Assembly (NCBI GenBank): GCA_037577475.1
Contig: CM075188.1
Span: forward strand, 6,792,501-6,856,500
Length of the DNA: 64,000 nt
DNA from: Chaunax sp. Z400
Taxonomy: Eukaryota; Chordata; Actinopteri; Lophiiformes; Chaunacidae
Direction: 5' to 3'
Under the pieces are notes generated by a model. That model was given only the letters and a program-made list of their open reading frames with translations. It ran no database searches and was not told the DNA's origin. The position numbers and the translations under genes were made by a program. This document shows, one piece after another, positions 1 to 14,125 of this stretch (the stretch's first letter is position 1; each line of letters opens with the position of its first letter).

Positions 1-3000
1 AGAGAATTTCCGGGCTATTTAAAAATTCTTTACCTGACTTTGACTCCAGTCTTGGGAAAAATGAGAAGTTTAATAAAACCAATACAGTGTAATTCATAAA
101 TGTTTTTTCATCTACAGATTGATTAAGCCGGCGTTCCCACGTTGCTTGTGCTGTCTTTTACACCTCAGTGAATTGCATTTGGATAACTTGTCTGGCACAG
201 GGACACTCTTACTATAAAAGAGCTCATATTTAGAATTCAAACACAGTGAGCAGCAGTCTATTTCATTTAATCAATGCTGCTTTGTTGCCTGGGAGGGCCC
301 ACACGCCTCCACAATGCAATGGAAAAGAATGGTGTATTGAACTGGCATATATGATTAGAGCAATTGTACCCTTTGTTTGCAGCTCTGTAGATATGTTTGA
401 TGTTTGTTATCAAGCGGTGTGCTTACACACTGAGGATGAAGGTCTATTCTGGAACAATTACTGTAGCTTTTAATGAGAAACTGGAGCGCAAGATGATATG
501 CATTTGAGCTGTGATCACTTTCTACAAGAAAACTGAGGAGCGGAAAACAAGTAAATAAGACATGCTTTAAGATTTAAAGATTAAGACGGACCCAACAGTG
601 ATTAAGAGGGCTGACATAGATACCCTGGCTGGATTTTTAGATGGACAAGTGACTGGCTTGGATTGGGTTTTAAACAGCAGGAACACATAAACAGCAATAG
701 CCATCAGTCAATTAAGGATAAAGCCCTCCAAAAAAAACAACTGGTTTCACTTTGCTTTCCAATTAATCTTCTTTGAGTGTCACCAAGTGTCATAGTCCTG
801 CAGAGTGAGCAGTGGATGAGTGAAAGATTAAATAAGAGTCCAAACAACTGGGCATGAGGTCTAAGGCCCAAAGCTTTTCACCCAGCCCTGCTGATGCTGC
901 ACAGATGCTTCTGGTCTAAAAGGATTTTCAGCACTTTGTTTTTCTTCAGGAGCTAGATGAAAATGTATTCTAAGTCTTCTGTAGATGAATCATGGAAGTA
1001 AAAATGTGTCCAATTTTTAGATTGAACCAATCCCATAAATGTTTCTGTTCTATCACAGCCTTTCACAATGTTTAAATATTTCAGAAACACATCTGTGCTC
1101 TAATATGTTTGCCAAAGCGACCTGTAAGAATTCTCTGAGTTCTACGAGCCTATCTCTACAAGGTTCCCATGGTGTCAGGACAGACACAACAGCCAACCTT
1201 TAAACTAGCACCAATATGATGAGCCCGAGAAGCTGCTGCGTCTACGTGCACCGCCATCTGTAGTGCTACGTGAAATCAAAGCTGTTTGAAACCATCTGAC
1301 TGTCTATTGGCCACAATGTTGTTTGTTTTGGATTAATTATATTGTTTTTAATTAACAGAAATATTGTTTCCTGGCATTACTTTGATATTTTTACAAAAAG
1401 GATCATTTTAAGGAAGCCTGCATGTTGCATAATAACATGCAGTATAATATTATTATTTATTATTATAAGCAATAATAATAAATTGGCATACTTATCAGGG
1501 CATAACAAGCCATCGGTACTTGGAAAAGTTAACCCATGTCATGTTCCTCACAATGACTCCATCTTTAAGTACGATTTTTAGCGTTTATTGCCAGCCTTAG
1601 CTACCAAAGTTAAGAGACAAAACAGGAAATGGAACAAATCAAAATCAAATGGGGTTGCAAAAGGTGAATATAGTTCCACAGATGAGAGAATTGTTTGTTG
1701 TTTTGTGTAGCTCTGAAATGTAGATTATTAACTTGAATTCAACTTTCAAGCAGGTTTAGTAAGATCTGTCTCAATGGCTGCGAACCTGACAGTGAGCTGA
1801 GCCAGAGGTATTGTGTCTGTGTAAGCGTGTATGAGGAAACCCTGGCTCAGTGTGACATGATGAAGCTATGGACCATTGTTGTCTGTCTGTGGTCCTGCAG
1901 TGTAGCGCTGTAGAATAGGTTGGAGGAAACAGCGCTGTGACTGCCAACTGTTGCCCATCTCTTTTTCTGTACAATTGAAGCAATACCTGCAAGTCAGGAC
2001 AAAGGGGTAAAGATTGTCAGCCTCTTTCATTGGGCCAAGCTCATATGATTTGGATACAAATCTCTGTCTGCAGCAATTGCTTAAAAGGTAGCTCAAGTGT
2101 TTAAAAAAGCTCAGCTGAAATAGTCATAGGCTTACACTCATTCTTTTCTTTATTTCCTGTGCTGTGCTAAGGGGATTCTTGAGCAAAGTCATCTGTATTC
2201 AGTAAACAACGTGCTATTGATGAGTTGATTCTATGTGGCTTTGCCAGTGAGCGAGCTGTGGAAGGGATTATGTCCCCAAGCCAAAACCCAATAGAAGTTT
2301 CAATAAGGGGATAGATGTGCTGTGCTCATTGTAGCAGTAGAGGATAAGCTGTGTGGAACAGTAAAATAACAGCTCAATACCAATGATATGAAAGGTTTGG
2401 AAATCTCAGGCTCGCTTAAGTGGAAAATATCTCCATTTACTGTCACAGAATGATAAATCGACCAAAGTTTTTTAGGGTATTAAAGGCAACAGAGTTTAAC
2501 TTGATGTTTGTGATGATAACTGAGCATACCAAGGGCATGTAATCAAAGTGGCACTTTTGAAGACATTTGATGACATTTAATTTACTGAGGGGTTTAAGCA
2601 TCTCCACCAGAGAGGTGTAACTACAGCAGCATATGGCAGTGACTGTGAGAAATCCACTAATCCAGCATTCTTACAGTATAGGGATTATACCTTGTGGGAC
2701 TTTTTTCCCTGTTTTTACATCTTGCCTCCATTCATCTGTGCACATTTCACTTTCATCACTGTTGTTATTGAGCTATGAGGGGTGTTACTTTGTGCTTAAT
2801 GTTGCATCTGGTCAAGCAAAAGATGTTTACAATCACTGTGGGATGTTCTTTTTTACTAAGATTATGATGGTTTTCAGCAAATAAACATTAAACCTCTCCT
2901 TAGATACCCTGCATGGAGTGTAGCTTATACTGTATTATTTTATGTGCAAGTGCTCAACCGATCCAGGACGGGTAGGAATAACAGCCAACAATATGCAGTC

Positions 3001-3469
3001 ATGTCAGCGTGCTCAAAAGCCCCTGAAAATATTTACAATCTCAAGTATTCCTGTATAATATTTAATATTCATTCAGAAACGCAAAATAATCGAAGTCGGT
3101 TGAGGGAAGAAACATTGTTAGTTTGTATTTCATGAGAGTCAAAAAGTTAGCTTGTCTGTGTTATCAGTAATGTGTAGATTTAGGTGGATCAGAGTTGATT
3201 GACAATGCTGGCATCATAGGCAAACAACACCAAGGATGTAATGAAATCTCAATGCAACTAAGTATGGCATTTTCATGTGGCTGTGGTTCATTTAGTGCTG
3301 TTTAAACCCTGGACAGCTGGAGAGTAAATTTAATAAATAAAAGATTGTAATCTTAAGACATTTGACTCTTTCACTCCAATGTACCAACGAGAACCTAGAC
3401 AGGAGGAAGTTAAGCACCAAGTGTAAACACAAAGAACACAGGCCTACTGTATGGAAAATATATCGCCTT

Positions 3470-3565
3470 GCTTACAGTATTGCAATACCTCACAATACAT
3501 TAAATCGTAACCCCTAGTCTTCATTTCATATCGTATCAAGAGATTCTTACACACCTATAGTGTCT
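3470..3565 (+). mobile_element. Possible hAT-derived relic
   Basis: TATTGCAATACCTCACAATA, then TAAATCGTAACCCCTAG and ATATCGTATCAAGAG recall the inner part of fish hAT elements rich in ATCGTATCG words. No terminal repeat or target duplication is visible. Confidence 0.3.
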
Positions 3566-6500
3566 CGTTGTAATGATGTGTTTGTGACTCAGGGATGTCT
3601 CTTTTATTTTGAAGTGAATAACTATTGCTTTGAATTCAGAAACACAACTGGGAGCCTTCACATCTTGGTCACTTCTAGGAACAATGGCAGAACAGACAAA
3701 AAAGAAATCAAATAAAACTTGTATGTGAGGCCACAGTCAAATTATTGAAAACATTTCTCTCACAGTCTCATAGGGTCGCCCAGAAACATTCCTTTGTGTT
3801 AATTCATTCGGACTTCTAAAGAGCTCTCTGTGTTTGAGATGTCGGAGAGATGATGTGTTCACATCGAACCTGAGACTTCAGACCTGTGTTGTGTTACAGT
3901 GAAGAAGTATCTAACCAATACTACTGCATCTACACTGCATCTTTTTACATCCATCACTTCAGCTGTTGCACTTCAGCCCATGTCACAATACTGTAACTGG
4001 TCGGCCCACACTGAAGGACAGTAAGTGATTCATGGTTGCATCTTCACTTCCTGTTGACACAGAGGTGTAAGCATGGAGTTATACTGACTGACAGCTTTGA
4101 ATGGAAAGGTTTTGGTGATATCATCCTGCATCATGAAGCTACACAGACCCATTAACAGTCGCTTATCATGGAAAGAAGAGAGAAAATAGATGTTTAGTAT
4201 GTTATAAACACCTCTAACACACCCTAAACAATATAGTGATCATATTACAACTGGCCCATCCTAAATATCTAGTAGAATATCTATTTTCTTCATTTTCAGT
4301 AATTAAAATGAATCTTCAAATACACAAAGAATAAAGCAATCGTTTCCCTTTCTAAAGGTGTCTTTCTAATAAGACAGACAACATTCATTATGCTATTATC
4401 ATGTGTGATGTCTGGGCCAATCACAACAACCGATTTTGCATTAGCACAAGCCTGTGCAGCCATCTCATGGTACGGAGGCTGTTCAGCATCAGATGTCATC
4501 TCAAGAAAGCGATGCAGACTCGCATGACTGAACGACACTCCCCCTGACATCTTTCCCTAAACCTGAACAAGTAGTTTTGGCACCTGGTGTTTCATGTACC
4601 AGGTGTGTCTTGTAGCTACTGTGAGTCTGCAGATAGGCGTCTTTGAGATGATGGTCAGAAACTTGTTATTAAAATCTATCCAGTATTGGAGACGACAGCT
4701 GAATTAATTCATTGCTATGACACAACAGGCAGTGATTTATAAAAAAAAAAAAAAATCACCATAATCACGTCAGTTTCAAGCTGTGCACAATATCAGATTT
4801 GATGTTATTGATGCTGCTCACTTGAAAAAACAAATCTGAGTCACATCTGAGCAAAATAAATCTGCAATTCTAATCTCTACAGTTCTGCACAAAATATATA
4901 CTATTTATTTAAGTCCTATTTTTGTTAATAGGGCTCAAGAGTCCATTTTATTTATTGCTTTGGTTATTGTTGTTTATTTACTTTTTTCCAGCATCAACAT
5001 CTGAATATTTTCGAGTATTAAAAATCTACTCTTCTTGAAAAGGGAACATTATTATGTTGCTGTCATTATATCAGTGGCATAAAATGTAATTAAAATGACA
5101 AAGATATTGTTAATCACATTATTTCTGGGACAATATATTGTCCAATGAAAGTAGTTATTAAGAGAGGCCTCCTTAAATATAATAGTAGCCCGATGATACA
5201 ATAATCACTGATTTAAGTAAACACTGATGGTATTTATCTTTTCTTCTTTTATCCACTTAGTTACTTTTGGTGGTGACAGATAGAGCTCTACTCTACATGG
5301 ACAACATATGACAGCGGTGTTAAAAGATGCTTTATAGATGCATTATAAACCTGATTAAAATGTAGTAAGATAACCATGTCTATCCCAGGCACCATTGGTC
5401 TTAAATAGGCTTGTACTCTGAATTACAACTTCTACGCCACACACATACTGCCATAAAGCTGCACACAGAAGACAGTCTGATCCTCCAAATTACATGCTTT
5501 CCTCCACTTCAGCATATATCATAGCCTTAGTGTTTACTAGCACGACCAGTTACATGGTCATACGACCAGTCACTTTCTTCTGTTCAGGATCATAATGAAC
5601 TGTCCAAATGTTGCAGTTCATACTGTTCTCATGACACGAGGAACCCTAAATGACCTTTTATAGCGTGTTTAGAGAATCTTTAAAAACCTCAGTCAACTTA
5701 ATTATCACATCGACTTACGTACATCATAGACTGTCCCTGAAATGTCCAGCTATAATGATTGTTTGCTACAATCCAGGTCTTCTGGCGTTTCAACATTTGC
5801 CTCATTATACCACTGTAGAACACTTGCTTCCACCACACCAAACAAATATTTAAAATAGAATGAGCAGTTCCTGTAGAATTCGCCGACCAGCAGACCTCAC
5901 TGAGAGTCACTTCTTAACTTCAAGTGCTCTTTTCCAAATTGAAAGCAGCAATTAACACATCAAGGTTGAGGACGGTACCCAGTTCATGCAGGTAGCTGCA
6001 CCAAAAAATAAAAGTCTTTCTGTTGTATGATAAGCATGTCCTCTGCTGTGATAACAGGCCCTAGGTTAATGCCTGCCAGATGAGGCCAATTCATAATGGC
6101 TCGATGTGATGTTTTATCTGTTTAAGGCAAGTCTGCAGCTCCCCTCTCTCACTGTTGTTCCCTCACAGATAAGCTTTGCTTCGTGACTTTGCCACAGTCT
6201 GTTCTAAAGCCAAAGGCACTTATTAGCTACCTATCCGAGAGTGACGTGTAGCTGTAGGCCAGCGTTGAACAATGGTCCTTCATCGCTGTAGTTTCTGGAT
6301 TAACAGTTTGATTTAATTTTGACTTGTCTGAGGCACAACACAGCTGTTGGACAATTTTGGAGCCAAGGACTAATGTTCTCCCTTGAGCTGCTCCGTGTGA
6401 ATGTTAGATCACTCATCACACATATCATTTATTTTGCATTACATCGAAATGCAATATGCAAGAACAGAAAGTATGAGATGATGTGCGATACTGCATGATT

Positions 6501-7980
6501 GCTTTTCCTTTTCAAGGTAATGCAGTGTTTATCAAGCCTCTTCCCATATTTACAGTCGTAAATTTCTCCCAGTATTATTTACAGTATCATTACATTGTCT
6601 TTGTTCCCAGTTTTGATATTGCCTAAAACTCATAATAACTATGTGTGCAGTAATTGATTCAAAAAGCAGTGAAATATCTGCTGTTTATGTCTGCCCTTTG
6701 CCTTCTTTATTATATACAGGATTAAATGAATTGCTCTGTTACACAGTTGAACACTTTGCATTAGCTCTATTTTGTGTAATCATTCGTGCCTCTCTTTAAA
6801 TAATGTTGCCACAGCATCGTGAAATTGCATTCGTTTTCACAAACTTAGAGTTGTAGCATTCGTGTCATCCATTGGTATGTGCTTCTGTAGCAGACCATGA
6901 TCCATTACAATCAAATGAAGGTGGATCATCATCTGTCATTTCTTGTTGATTTGCTGAAAATGTGAAACATACAGATTCTTTTTCTGTTTGTTGATGCAAA
7001 TTTTATTATTTTTTCAAGTGTGCTATCTAGCACAGAGGTATGCGGCAGATGGTTAAGGTTGTGTTGTGATATATTTACAACTGTCAGTCAGTAACCTCCT
7101 GAGACTCACATAAGATAAACTCCTGAGACGTCACATCTTACCACTTGTAGTATCAAGGAGCACATACTCCACTCATGCAAGCCATCCAATTCTATTTGAT
7201 ATATCCCAAGCCAATACAAGCTGTCAGTCAGCATTAAAGTCAGATTCACATATTTACAGAAAAAGTTGTGCTGCTGTCATTAGGGAGCAAAGGCCAACAA
7301 CTCAAGTAAGCAATTCAACAGCTGTTACGAAAAGTTGTTCGTCTTGTTTTGAAATGTTACTTAACTAACTTAACTATTATTATTAACACGTTTCAGCATG
7401 AAGAGGCATAGGAAGTATATTCAGTCAGTAGATTTTCTCACAAGTATTTTGACCCTACAAACTTTCTCTGTGCTTCTTTTGTGTATGAATCCCACAACAT
7501 GTTCATTTCATCAGCACAGATAACAAATTGAAAGATGCAGTGACAGCCGAACAAGGGGAAACAGAGAATGGAATGAATGGAATCTCTTTAGAGAGAATAA
7601 CAATTAGACATTCTTGTAGTAATTACTGTTTGGAATGTTAAAATACTCCTGACTGTGAATTGCTAATTATATACATGGTCCTATGGCACCAAGAGTTCAG
7701 AATTATAAAAGGTTTGGTTTCACCTCCTGCACCAACAGTAAAACATTCTGTAGCCAAAGACGTAAGATACCAACTCCAACCAGGATTCTTTATTTAAATG
7801 TCCACTGTGTGTTTAGGGGCATCTGTCTGCAGAAATGAAAGATAATATAGATTATTTAAATTTTTGTATAATCAGCTGAAACTAAGAGTCGTCATGTTTT
7901 CACTATGTGGAACAGGGATCACCAACAACATTTGTCCAAGGGACAGACTTTTTTTCCCAATTCATTTAATTTTTCAAAAA

Positions 7981-8002
7981 AGTCTTAGTCCAGACTAAGA
8001 CT
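7981..8002. repeat. 10-bp perfect inverted repeat, 2-base spacer
   Basis: AGTCTTAGTC, CA, GACTAAGACT. It is followed by more AGTC/ACTAGTCC words, so it is probably part of a decayed dispersed repeat. The segment starting at 7914 (CAGGGATCACCAACA) resembles a hAT end. Confidence 0.8.
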
Positions 8003-8567
8003 AGTCCATATTAGTCTTTTATTGTTTAATACAAATTAATGTCATTTTCATTACTCTGAATAGATTAAAAAAGGAAAAATCCATAATGATAACTACAAGC
8101 TTCTCAGTGCTACAAAACCCACAGTTCAATTATCAATGAATGAGTCCCCACCTTTACAGAAAACACAACATGGAAGTAAACTCCCATTACATCACCTCTT
8201 GTAACCAGGTAACTCTTTGTCAACACACACAAACTAAGAGGTCAGATCAGTTGTCAGAGTCTGTGTTCAGTCTTATTCTGTCATGGTAAATTCACTATGA
8301 GATATCCAAAACCAGACTGAAAATTAGAATTAAGCAGCAACTTCTGGGGATGAACATTGAGGCCGACACTGAAGTCTCAAAAACACTGCAGTAACTTGAA
8401 TTCAAAAGTAAGTCAATACATGACTTATTAAAAATTCCAACGTTAACTAAATAAATGTGATGGCAGCTAATTTCCATGTTCTTGAAAACTGTATGAATTT
8501 TTAGATAATGATCTTGATTAAATTCAGAGGCACCACACTGAACTTCAAAAGGTCTCTTCAAGACATT

Positions 8568-8660
8568 GGGGTGCAGATAGCGCAGTGGTCAGAGCACACA
8601 GAGGCTGTAGTCCTCTAGCGGTTGGCTCGGGCTCGATTACTAAAAAAAGTACAAAAAAAT
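8568..8660 (+). mobile_element. tRNA-derived SINE, head only
   Basis: GATAGCGCAGTGGTCAGAGC resembles a tRNA promoter A box and GGGCTCGATTAC a degraded B box. The shared phrase GAGGCTGTAGTCCTCTAGC links it to the SINE at 22590-22789. The copy breaks off after the B box into an A-rich tail. It is not a functional tRNA gene, as no cloverleaf can be drawn. Confidence 0.75.
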
Positions 8661-8899
8661 CACTGTTGTTTCCTTGTCTCCAATCTGATCCATACATTGA
8701 AGTTATAAAAAACACACATGCATTTATACACAACATTGTACTGTATATTACACATGCACACATGCACACATACACACAGAAACCTGCACAGCCAGGCTGT
8801 TTCAGTCAGACTTACATGCATGGACAAATTATGAAACAACGGGCTCTTGGCACAGACAAACAGTAAATGCCCCCATCCCTCCTACACAGTGCTATAAAT

Positions 8900-9110
8900 T
8901 CAGACAGAAAGAGACACAAAACGACTATAAAGTGTCATTTCTAGGCATTTTGCTCTCTTTGTGGTTGTTTTTTTGTCTCTCTTTTGTTATCGTTTTAATT
9001 GCAGTTTGTGTCTATTTGTGCTTGTCTTGGCTCTTTTTGTCGTTTTTAGTCTCTCTGTGGTTGTTTTATGTCTCATTGCAGTCATTTTGCAGTGTGGTCG
9101 TTGTGGTTTT
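8900..9110. repeat. Degenerate TTTGTGTCTCT-type tandem repeat
   Basis: Several diverged units of roughly 20 bases (variants of GTCTCTTTGTGGTTGTTTTT) run from 8934 to about 9110. Just upstream, 8909-8930 holds the reverse complement of the unit (AGAGACACAAAACGACTATA), giving an inverted arrangement. The overlapping hydrophobic open frames are repeat artefacts. Confidence 0.7.
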
Positions 9111-10018
9111 GTGTGTTATGGTCCCCTGGGGCCCCATGGGGTGGTAATTCATCCTCATATATGCATGATGTGTGCATAAAAAGATGTACATATAGATCAT
9201 ACTAATTAAAAACTATTGAAAGACTGAATCCAAATTAAATACTCAGACGTCTGTGATACTCTCCAGTCACATCTTATGCATGAAGAGAAACCTGAAAGAG
9301 GCTAACTGCACAGCTCCAGTTTTCACAGCAATGTAACGGGGCTTCTGTAATGAATCTAAGTAGGCTCAGATGTACAGTAGCGGAGATTTTTCACACCTTG
9401 CGTTGCTCGGGGTGCTGTGGGGTTTTCACTCTTTGTAGTAGTCACGGCTCCAAATCTCATTTGTAATGCTTATCAGCTGGTCGGAGTCTTCACAATAGCT
9501 AATGGGAACAACAAATCGCTATTTGCCATGTTTATCATTTGATTAACCTTCATATTATCCCGCGGTGTAATTAGCCTAATCATGAGATGCTTTACACTGA
9601 CTGTCTGATAACTCCTCATACAAATAAGTCTGAATTTTTTTGTGCCTTTTACAACTGTCATGTCTGGGCCGGTTAGACTGCAGCTGTAAATTTACTGTCA
9701 CTATCAGTGATCAAAGCATGATTTGCAATTTAAAACTTGCACCCAGTGAGACTTAAGTGTGCTGCCTCTTGTCAGAAATAATAGCTGAAGCATGTGATAA
9801 TGTGTTAATCAGATTGATTGTTTAGAAAGCTTTTGTTTGTAGATTTGAAACAAAGAACACATTGTTCCACCACTAATATTGAAGTAACAAGTAACCGTTG
9901 ACGTTCGTTTCTGCAACTTGCCCAACAAGTTTGTTCTTGCCTTGCTGGAGAACACTTGCTGCCCGTGAGCTTCTGTCAAACTGGAATCAGCCCCCTCTGG
10001 TCGGGTTACTGTCTGCGT

Positions 10019-10060
10019 GTAGACACCATGAGGTGTGATGTAGACACCATGAGGTGTGAT
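10019..10060. repeat. Perfect 21-bp tandem duplication
   Basis: The unit GTAGACACCATGAGGTGTGAT occurs twice in direct succession (10019-10039 and 10040-10060) without mismatch. Each unit contains the inverted repeat ACACC-ATGA-GGTGT. Confidence 0.95.
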
Positions 10061-13000
10061 TGAGACCCTCTTCTTCACTGAACACTCTTGCTTTGACACA
10101 ACAAGAAGGTGACTTAGCCTGCTAGCTTTCTCACTCCTCGTTGTCATGGCTGGTTTGTGTTCGGTGGCCAGTGCTGGTGAAAGCACTTAAAGCAAGTGGC
10201 TTAAAGACAAGGGTGTTGAAACAGGATGGATTGTTGTTATTTTCAGAAATGAATTTGCTGCACTGTAATGTATTAAGACCCGAGAAGACTCTTTTTTTCA
10301 CACAGGTAAGTCAGACCTTTGCAAAGACACTGGTTTGACTTCAGTAGTTTAATACGTGAAAAGTGGATTAAGGACTGTGGGCCAAAAAAACTGATATGAC
10401 TACATTTCATCGAAACTTTAAGTAAGAAGTTTTCAGTTTTAACAGAGATAATATAATGTTCACAGAGCATAAGAACTATGAAAGAGGGAGTAAAATAAAA
10501 TATCTTCCAAAATTATGTCGACTCGACAGCTTCTAGTTTAGTTGTATTGACTTGCAAGCAAGCACATTCACTTTGCAAAAAAAAAATGGTAAAATTGTTG
10601 CTGGAAGAAGACAAGTTTGTGAAGAACACATTTAAATGGAGTTGGTTAGAAAATAAGGCTACATTTAGCGTAAAGCTGGGAGAGACTTGAGAAAATTTCA
10701 AAGACATTTTCATCGTACCAGGCTTTGTGTATACATGCTGCAAGAGGCTGCTTCACTTTGACTGAAGATGCTGCAAAGTTAAGGAACACTGAGCATAGTT
10801 TCTGTTCGCAAAACACATTTTTCACTTGGATCAGAATTCTGGCTTCTTCGTATGACTAATTTTCAGCTGAAAATGTTTTCCACTATTGCATCCTGCAGTT
10901 TTGACAGACATGATGTGTTTTATTGAGAAGTGCTCGCTATAACTGTAGCATAGCTTAATGTGAGGCATAATTAATTCATCAAAACAATTACATCTAATAA
11001 TTCCTATGTGTGTAATGTGCAAAATTATTGCTTGGATTTATAAAAGTAATTTCATCTTTCTTTTATTATTCTTTCATTTTTTACTCCTCACTGTTTTAAG
11101 TGCATTATTTCTTGGTCATTGTGTGCAATAAAGAACTGCTGGCAATGTATAGACAGTTATTAGCCATGTAATGTTGAGGTTGCAACAGTACCTATGTTAC
11201 ATCTCTCAGTATTCTTGGATTATAATAATCAATATCTTTGATCTATTGTATGATGCTAACATGAAAAATATAAACACTGCCTAAAATGGGATGAAGGTCA
11301 CTGAAAGTGAATGTAAATACCTCAGTTAGCAGCAGTAATAGAATCCCATTCTCAGGTGTAGAGGTGATGTGCTGTTTGCAGTGGCTATGTTTCAGAACAT
11401 GTTTGACTTGCCCAGACCTCTGATGCCCTGACACTACTATTGCTCTCCTAGTAGTATTAAATTTTTAACACTTGAAAGAGGTCCAACGCAGCTTTTTGCT
11501 TTTATTAATATGTCACTAACAGCATCGTGTCACACTTCCGGCACTTTCAAATATTTACCCATCTGCAAGATCTGTAATGACCACTTGAACTTTTTGCTCT
11601 TCCCTGTTTCCAAACAGTGGAACGTGGAGAACGAGCTCTTGCTTGTGTAATGTCGCATTAACCTGTTCAGCCATTCAACCAGCACCTCTAAAGCAGAGTT
11701 AGTCCAATGCTCGGAAGCCTCGGTAGGAACCTTTAATTTTTAAAGTGTTTTCATTCGCATGGCTGATCCTCCGCACATTGCGTCACGAGCCGTGAGTGCT
11801 AATCCCAGTTGCCCACCACCCCTCTATTTGGTATGAAGAATCTGCCAGCCAAAATGTATCTCTGTCTTCATGTTTCCAGTGTCTTTTTGAAGTGATGTTT
11901 TGATTGGTGCCTAGTGAGTCAAGGGCTGTATATAGTTCATTGAACTCTACTCATGGGACAAAGCATAAGGTGGGAGACAAACTGCATAATTTCCCTTTAA
12001 TTATTAATTGCCCTTTTCCTTTTCTCACAAGCTTTAAGATATATAGCAATGTATACAATATTTTAAACAGCGCCTACTGTTGTGTGTAAACCAGCAGATT
12101 ATTATGAATCTCGTATTTAATGGCACAAAATATAAAATGCAAAGCAAACGGCAGCAGTGGACACCAATGTTCCATGATTTTTTTAAAAACATTTATTTTT
12201 CAAAGAAATTTCACAGAGAGTCAGGATTTCGATATTGTGTGTGTGTGTGTTTTTATATGTTTTTATACGTCGACAAAGCCTATGAACCAACCAAAACCAA
12301 AAATGAGTTAAACCTAATATCAAGTATGTAACCAATCCCTGATACATGTTCTTCCTCTGTGCCATATTACTCCATTGTTGTACAAAAAACTAAAGACTTG
12401 TTGACATGGTCCTTTAGCACAGTGACACTGTAGTACTCATAAAGCACCAAACGTGTATTAATACGATGCTGGAAATAGGCCAGTTTTAGATCCTTAGCTT
12501 TCACTCATCTATATCTCATCTACAGTTTAAAAGGTAAAATACGCTTGAGTCTCGTGCTGTAACCAGAGTCAGTCACCCATAGATCTCCGTGTATTTATGT
12601 TAGAAAAGGTACAGGAGGGGAGGCTATTGAAGCTACTGCAGCATTTTAAAAGCAGATCATGAACGCTGCCAGATCAAGTTCTGCAGTTTTTGACTGTGTT
12701 TTCAACATGCGTTTAGTCTCCCAGCCACAAAGATTTGCTAGAAAGCATGTCATAACCCCCCCCCCCTAAAAGAATATCTCTGAACCCTTCCATTTTATGT
12801 TTGGATTCTGTTCTCTCTGTTGTCCTCTTTGGATAGGTCTGTTTGATAGGTTCCTCGGTGGATATGAAAGATTAATGCAGCAGAAACACCTGCAGCAGTT
12901 CCTCAATGACAGCTGTAAAAGTGCAGCGGAACAGCTGTGAGAAGTCAGCCTGACTGCTGTGCCCTCGTAAAGCAAACTGTTAAACGTAGTGCCACAGCTT

Positions 13001-13840
13001 TGTGAATCATCTCGTAACTGCCCTGGCAATCACAATTGACTTTCCTTTCATGAGGCTTCAGTGTGGATGCAGCCTTTTGTTGCAGCCTGTGTACTCTATA
13101 TATGCCTTACTTGCAGCAATGTATTGTTGTTAGTGGGTGTGCATTTGTACGTGTTGTCTTGTGTGGTGTTCACTCATTATGTTCTGTGTTTGTATAAGGT
13201 AGGGCCTTTTAGTTGCTGTCATAAAGCACAGCATAGTTGCAAAGATGATCAGAATTTTTCGAGCGTATTAAATACCAGTTAATCATTAAGTATTAAGACA
13301 AAGCTAAATAAACAAACTTCATCACATCGTCACCAGAGCTTTCTGATATCAAAGTTCATGTGCATATGATACATGCTGCATATATTATGTTTGTGTGGGT
13401 TACACTGTAGGTGCTCTGCTTTCCTCCCACAGACTTGAGAGACACAGAGTAAAAAGAAAGTCTAAACCCTGAACTGTGTTCACCTGTCCACTATGTGCTT
13501 GTAGCGGTTGCATAATAGAATAGTCTCAGAAAATGGATGAATAAAAGCTAATTCATGCACAATATTTGCTTTGCTTCCCTGGCGCGTTAAGCACTGTACT
13601 TTAAACTGCTCCTCAACGTCTTAAAAGCTCATCTGATACAGATAAGGCTGGAGCTGTGAAAGAAATAAAGTGAAAACTCTAAATGTAATAGAGAGGAGGA
13701 ATGTAAGAAATGGTACAACACAACATGAACACATCAAAACAAGGCCCAAGCATTAATGATGGAATACAGCAGAAATCTGGTTATGAGTTTAGTGGAAGAA
13801 ATGAAAGACATCAGATAAAAGAATATTTCAAACATGCGTT

Positions 13841-14125
13841 ACCAAAAAATCTTAAATGAACAGATACAATAAACTATGTAAATTATAATAATAAAGTCAT
13901 TAATTATTCAATAATCTAATGGACAATTAAAATATGATTTACCAATTAAGCATTCATTTATCACTATTTTTTTTCCAAATTTAAAGGAGATTAAAAAACA
14001 ACATGAAACAGTTAAGTACATTATGTAAGATATACTAATTAATTCATAAAAAAATTATTCTATTTGAAAATGAATTTAAAAAAGAAAAAGAAATAACTGG
14101 ATTCATAAATTGAATTAAGAATACA
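13841..14125. other. AT-rich low-complexity block
   Basis: The segment is very low in G+C, with many AATTA, TAATAA and AAAT words and short A-runs. No ORF, transposon or hairpin of note was seen. Confidence 0.7.

Noticed and set aside
8568..8660. tRNA gene
   Set aside because: A- and B-box-like words are present, but the spacing and stems do not form a cloverleaf. The same sequence recurs in the second SINE copy.
9809..10186. 125-codon minus-strand frame
   Set aside because: It has no recognisable domain, contains the 21-bp tandem duplication as a repeated peptide, and has no splice or promoter support.
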